A stretch of 19,292 nucleotides of DNA from Planctomycetaceae bacterium. Lineage in GTDB: Bacteria > Planctomycetota > Planctomycetia > Pirellulales > Pirellulaceae. Positions 15,528-19,292 of this stretch are shown piece after piece. Every line of letters starts with the position of its first letter. Positions within the stretch are counted from its first letter, which is position 1. Location of the stretch: the NCBI GenBank assembly GCA_018658605.1, contig JABHUV010000369.1, positions 1 to 19,292 on the forward strand, read 5' to 3'. Both the position numbers and the translations under genes were made by a program. Below the pieces are notes generated by a model that did no database searches, was not told where the DNA came from, and saw only the letters and a program-made list of their open reading frames with translations.

Positions 15528-16931
15528 TTATCGTAAATGAAACAGAGTGCCACGTATAGGCTTTTTTGCCTTTCGTAATCCACTCAGCAGTGCTTCCACT
15601 TTGCGGTGGATTGACGGCATCTGAACAACAACCAACATTTCGTAGAAATTTCTAATGACTCCTGCGCCACCAACAACTTCCCAGCTATCTCGGGCGATAT
15701 TGGTTTGTATAACCTCAATCAGATTGCCAAGTCGCTTATTTTGATAAAGGGCACTTGTATCCGACCCTCCTCCCCATAATTTTGGTTGAGTTTGATTTTG
15801 CTGACGCCGACGTGGGGTCCGATCTGTCGGGTCAAGAAAATCCTCACATGAGTAAACTCGCAATACCAGATCATTCTCCGCGGCCTCTGGAGTCGTCACC
15901 CGGATAAGATCGTGATATACAAAATAGACCAGACCGATTTGCTTCATCATCATCTCAAATGCTAGTTCGGCTTTAACGTCCTTCAAATCCAGACTTACGG
16001 GAGAATTTCTGTCCATTCCAACCTCAAGTAGGGCACGCTCATCGATATAGAACTGAACATCGAGCTTACTGCCCAGAGATTCCAGTATTTCGCTTAAGGG
16101 AGTATCAATAAACAGGGCATCGATCTGTTGCTGTAGTTTCTGCTCAGTATCTGAGATCGAATATGCTTGTTGATTCACACCATTCGCATCCCTTTTTCGC
16201 AGCATACGGATCGTCTGTAGCAAATGTTGCACTTCGGCGTGAACTCTTCGGGTTTGCGCAATCACTAAAATTCCGTCAGGAAGCGTTCCGATATTTCCAG
16301 TACCGCCAAGGTCCTCCCAAGACATCGGATATATTACTCGTGGAATAAGTTTGACTAAATCGTTGAGTGTTCTATGACGGTTTCTGAATTCGTTCCTGCT
16401 CATGCCGCCATCCATAGCACGTTGGCCTGGAGGATGCGATTCAATTTCAAGGAAGTCCCGACAGCGGTAGATTCGGACTTCCAGTTCATTCGCCGCAACT
16501 TCTCGAGTCGTCACATGAACGAGTCCATTTCGCGCAAACCAAACCAAATGGATTTGTTTCAACATTAACTCCAATGCCAGTTCAGCTTTAACGTTCTTTA
16601 AATTGAAATCAATCGAAGCATTGTTGTCCAAACCGATTTCAGCTAGAGCACGCTCATCGACGTAAAACTGAACGTCGAGCTTAGTGCCAAGAGAGTCCAG
16701 AACTTGACTTAGTGGTGCGTTTGAAAAGACGGCATCAATTGTTCGTTGGAGTTTTTTCTCAGTAGCTGAGATTTGACTTGACTGCATCTTAGTTTTCTGT
16801 TGACCGGAAAACTGTTTTCTAACCACGTTGTTTAAGTGGTGCTCACGGTTGGAGGGATCGTTCGCGTCAACAGAGAACATCGGTAATGCGAAAGAAACCG
16901 TACAAATGACTAACCTATTCAGAATATTCAT
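15528..16931 (-). CDS. Exported protein with two tandem STN-like modules
   Basis: A 467-residue exported protein (leader residues 1-23) made of two diverged copies of one module. Copy 1 spans about residues 55-245 and copy 2 about 259-455. Both contain the sequence pattern LDSLG-KLDVQFY-DERAL, then VKAELA-E-M-KQI-LV, then VTT-E-A-N-L-(R)-Y-C-DFL, and both end with a (SW)E-GG-G-I block and a (VV)-Q-H-VQ/EALL helix. The first half of each copy resembles the secretin/TonB short N-terminal (STN) domain of secretins and TonB receptors; the second half resembles the small beta-alpha repeat that follows it. No membrane barrel is present, so it is an isolated periplasmic domain protein, possibly a partner or scaffold for a secretin. 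Function is unknown. The ATG at 16931 has a weak upstream G-run. Confidence 0.78.
   Translation of the reverse strand: MNILNRLVICTVSFALPMFSVDANDPSNREHHLNNVVRKQFSGQQKTKMQSSQISATEKKLQRTIDAVFSNAPLSQVLDSLGTKLDVQFYVDERALAEIGLDNNASIDFNLKNVKAELALELMLKQIHLVWFARNGLVHVTTREVAANELEVRIYRCRDFLEIESHPPGQRAMDGGMSRNEFRNRHRTLNDLVKLIPRVIYPMSWEDLGGTGNIGTLPDGILVIAQTRRVHAEVQHLLQTIRMLRKRDANGVNQQAYSISDTEQKLQQQIDALFIDTPLSEILESLGSKLDVQFYIDERALLEVGMDRNSPVSLDLKDVKAELAFEMMMKQIGLVYFVYHDLIRVTTPEAAENDLVLRVYSCEDFLDPTDRTPRRRQQNQTQPKLWGGGSDTSALYQNKRLGNLIEVIQTNIARDSWEVVGGAGVIRNFYEMLVVVQMPSIHRKVEALLSGLRKAKKPIRGTLFHLR
15567..16769 (-). repeat. Internal gene duplication, two copies of about 590 bases
   Basis: Copy 1 covers 16769-16197 and copy 2 covers 16157-15567. 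The DNA identity is high enough to see by eye in the core: both share GCACGCTCATCGA and AACTGAAC-TCGAGCTTA on the plus strand, but third positions have drifted. The duplication is therefore old and kept under selection rather than recent. Confidence 0.75.
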
Positions 16932-17142
16932 GCGGCAAACCCCAGCTCAAGAAAAACGATGTGTTAGCGTAATTATATGTACAAGTAGACGCGCAATGTA
17001 CGACAAAAACAATCGAAAGTGCGACTTGCAAAGGACAACAAATCTTGCGTCCATCGGGTAATACAAATCTAGAGATACAGCGTAGGTTTTTTGATCGTGT
17101 CGTTACCGGATACGCTAAACCCGCCAACTTCATGGCCGATTG
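16932..17142 (-). promoter_or_regulatory. Upstream region of the STN-like gene
   Basis: A perfect TATAAT lies on the minus strand at 16977-16972, about 40 bases before the ATG at 16931. No good -35 is at the right spacing, so this is only a candidate promoter. The part nearest 17142 also carries the end of the GDYXXLXY transcript; no terminator was found there. Confidence 0.3.
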
Positions 17143-17691
17143 TTAGGGTTGAGGTGTTAGGGGACGTAAATGTCCGTCGGCCAAATCAACCAGAATATAG
17201 CGGCCATCTTCTTCAACTCGAAACATGCCGTATCTTGCCTCGGCATAGCGGTCCTCGGTGTTTTCCTGAAACAGAAACGAATTCTGTTCGATATGGATCC
17301 AGTAAGTTCCATTGGAATCAACTAGTCTCGCATGGACTTGTAGTTTCAAAGTGTCATCACCATGTGGTTGTTGTTGCCGCCGGTTCGGTGCTAACAGACC
17401 GGTTAGGGTTCCAATTCGCTTGTTGTCCAGACTGATCACCGCCAGTACATTACCATGGCCGTTTTGGATGACTTCCTTATCTTCTGGAGTGGGTTGATAT
17501 TTCCTTTCAATCGCGAAGCGCAGTCGCATGTATTGCCCCTGTACTAAAGACAACGGGTCAACCGGTGCGAGTTCCAAAAACAGGATTTCGCCACGGAGTT
17601 TAATCTGTTGACTTTGCCACGTGTTAAGGTTTACGTAAACGAGGGCCAGTACTGCGGTCAGGACAAGCACCCAATTGGATATTTTGTTCAT
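17143..17691 (-). CDS. GDYXXLXY family membrane-anchored protein
   Basis: A 182-residue protein with one N-terminal membrane anchor (residues 6-22) and an extracytoplasmic beta-rich domain. The family motif appears as DPLSLVQGQYMRLRF (45-59), where Gln replaces the usual Asp of GDY. The C-terminal hallmark is present as NSFLFQENTEDRYAEARYG (137-155) followed by VDLADGHLRPL. The function of the family is unknown. It nearly always accompanies DUF4401/DUF2157 proteins. The frame opens further upstream to 17766, but the ATG at 17691 is preferred: it shares its A with the previous gene's TGA (TGATG), a classical translational-coupling site, and the anchor begins right after it. Confidence 0.88.
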   Translation of the reverse strand: MNKISNWVLVLTAVLALVYVNLNTWQSQQIKLRGEILFLELAPVDPLSLVQGQYMRLRFAIERKYQPTPEDKEVIQNGHGNVLAVISLDNKRIGTLTGLLAPNRRQQQPHGDDTLKLQVHARLVDSNGTYWIHIEQNSFLFQENTEDRYAEARYGMFRVEEDGRYILVDLADGHLRPLTPQP

Positions 17692-19292
17692 CAGAGGTCT
17701 CCTGCAACAGCACGGTCGGCCTGAGATATACCTGAGGCCTGAAATACCCAAGAGCGATAGAGCCAATAAACCGCTATTGAAGTTAGGCCGGCAGCTAATA
17801 GTACTGCGCCGGTCACCATCAATCCTAAATCCAGAGCTCGCGTATAGACTGCCAGGCTCAGCAAGAGAAATACGGTACCGGTGACTGAAAGCAATCGATC
17901 GTGGCGTGCGTATCCAAGAATGATAACCGCAATGGCCATGATGGGGGCGACGAGTTTAAGCGACGCCATTAGAAGCGTAGCGATTATGGCCACGACAATT
18001 TGGCGAGTGAATAGAGTCTTCCGACCACCACAGGCCCATAGCAACATGGCTATCAAAGTGCCAGCGACGGCGATGCTGGCGATATAGGCAGTCGATGGTT
18101 GCAAGAAGGTTACGGCTAGTGCTAGGTACCCGGTCACCCCTAATAGCCCTATCCCCACAGGAGCAAGGGATTGAGAAATGCGGGGGTGAATAATAATGGT
18201 GAATGATAACGGAACGCCGGCCAAAACGAAAAAACTTAATAAGACAACGTCAGGTACTTTCAAGTAATCTGCCACGACGGCCCCCAAAGCAATCATGGTT
18301 GCTGTCGAAGATATAAGACGATCAACATACATATCATAGACGTAGTAGGTCGCGCAGGTTACGACCAACAGTGCCAGAAACGAAGTGAGCTCGCCTTCAC
18401 CAAAGACCTGATTTGCCCCCAAAACAAACAAAATCTTGCCGGCAAAGACCATGGAAAAGGAAGCCTGTTGCAGCAAGGCATGAGCCGTTGTCGAGCTGTC
18501 GATTGTCTGCGACTTCAGGTGCGTGAAGATGGCAATGCCAATCATGATTGCGCCCTGCAATAACACGATAATTTCGGTCTCGAATATCTCCAAAGTCGCA
18601 AGGAGTCCTAGAAAGAAGGCTCCCGAGGTAAACGCTCCGATTCCGATTAGCACCCTCAGATAGAGCGGGTACGTATTGTGCTGAATCCGGTGCTGAGCAA
18701 TGGTACGAGCCTGTTGGGGATCGAATTCATCCAAATTCGATAAATCGTCGATCAGTCTAGCAGCGGAAAGATACGGAAGATCTTTTGGCGGCTTCTTTTG
18801 CACCTCATGGGCATAACTTGGCTGCGTGTCCGCTGCCGACTCCTGAGGCAACTCCGGTTCAGACGGAGATTCCGATTCTGCAGCGGACACTTTTCGCCGA
18901 ACCGACCGTAAATACCAGAAACAGTAGAGGAAGAGACTGAATGAGGTGACCATACCCACGAACATGATTATTGTAAAACCCGTCAAACCGAAGGAAAATA
19001 ACCTCCAGGCAGTAATGATCACCAGTAACAAACCGGCAAAGCCCTCAAACACAACGGTGACCGCCAGCAGCCAAAGGTTGAACATTTTATGTCGGTAATA
19101 CCAGTGCGCCGCGAGTAACAGAACGACATCAAGAATCAAATACAAAGAAAAGATGGAAGCACTGCGAGAATCGATGAGATTTTCGTAGAAGATTGCAAGA
19201 TGACTCAAAATCAGACTGAACGACCAGATCAACAGCAGGAATATGGGCCAGTTGGGCCGTAGCCAATCCCACGATTTTGAATCTTTTCCGCG
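17691..19292 (-). CDS. DUF4401/DUF2157-type polytopic membrane protein, 5' end outside window
   Basis: At least 534 residues are visible, and the frame stays open through the right edge (the segment before 19232 reads SWDWLRPNWPIFLLL), so the gene is partial. The first TTG inside the window (19230-19232) is not a credible start. An N-terminal group of about four helices is followed by a hydrophilic Ser/Glu/Pro-rich linker. The DUF4401-like half then begins near LDEFDPQQARTIAQ with ten or eleven more helices (LIGIGAFTSGAFFLGLL onward). The DUF4401 part is recognised by this opening and by the GDYXXLXY gene that follows in TGATG overlap. The extra N-terminal helices plus linker seem longer than in usual DUF4401 proteins. 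The role is unknown; the family has been described only as a predicted membrane protein. Confidence 0.82.
   Translation of the reverse strand, partial: RGKDSKSWDWLRPNWPIFLLLIWSFSLILSHLAIFYENLIDSRSASIFSLYLILDVVLLLAAHWYYRHKMFNLWLLAVTVVFEGFAGLLLVIITAWRLFSFGLTGFTIIMFVGMVTSFSLFLYCFWYLRSVRRKVSAAESESPSEPELPQESAADTQPSYAHEVQKKPPKDLPYLSAARLIDDLSNLDEFDPQQARTIAQHRIQHNTYPLYLRVLIGIGAFTSGAFFLGLLATLEIFETEIIVLLQGAIMIGIAIFTHLKSQTIDSSTTAHALLQQASFSMVFAGKILFVLGANQVFGEGELTSFLALLVVTCATYYVYDMYVDRLISSTATMIALGAVVADYLKVPDVVLLSFFVLAGVPLSFTIIIHPRISQSLAPVGIGLLGVTGYLALAVTFLQPSTAYIASIAVAGTLIAMLLWACGGRKTLFTRQIVVAIIATLLMASLKLVAPIMAIAVIILGYARHDRLLSVTGTVFLLLSLAVYTRALDLGLMVTGAVLLAAGLTSIAVYWLYRSWVFQASGISQADRAVAGDL

Overview
The window looks like a chromosomal segment of a marine-type planctomycete (Planctomycetota, Pirellulales-like). 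This is inferred from gene content, not from a marker gene. The signs are three secreted formylglycine sulfatases, an orphan DUF1501 protein with a Tat-type leader, a GQSN-type sialate O-acetylesterase-like enzyme, secreted alpha/beta-hydrolase esterases (one with EF-hands), a duplicated STN-like exported protein, and mostly weak or absent Shine-Dalgarno sequences. I see no rRNA, tRNA, CRISPR array, transposase or integrase.

Layout. Positions 46-3236 are read on the minus strand: a secreted SGNH/sialate-acetylesterase-like enzyme with a good terminator, an unrecognised four-helix membrane protein with a very basic tail, and a secreted alpha/beta hydrolase. Positions 3237-3866 hold no confident gene, only a possible gene remnant ending at a hairpin. 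Positions 3867-7544 (plus) carry two large GT-C-type membrane glycosyltransferase-like proteins. The second has no usable start codon in its own frame: its coding signal runs upstream of the first legal start, and a one-base change in an A7 tract would join it to an ATG that overlaps the first gene's stop. Positions 7835-15357 form the sulfatase block: an iduronate-sulfatase-like enzyme (plus), a convergent sulfatase (minus), a divergent EF-hand esterase (plus), DUF1501 (plus), a tiny amphipathic ORF (plus), and a third sulfatase with an extra C-terminal beta domain (minus). Positions 15528-16931 (minus) encode an exported protein made of two diverged copies of one STN-like module. Positions 17143-19292 (minus) hold a translationally coupled pair, a DUF4401-type membrane protein (cut by the window edge) and a GDYXXLXY-type protein.

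How it fits together. The sulfatases, esterases and DUF1501 protein are consistent with exported enzymes that remove sulfate and acyl groups from complex sulfated polysaccharides. No glycoside hydrolase, transporter or sulfatase-maturing enzyme is in the window, so the backbone substrate cannot be named. The glycosyltransferase pair and the DUF4401/GDYXXLXY pair look like separate envelope-related units. I do not see a clearly new multi-gene system. The most unusual items are the disrupted 5' end of the second glycosyltransferase, a 33-residue amphipathic peptide ORF that resembles delta-hemolysin-type peptides, and the duplicated STN protein.
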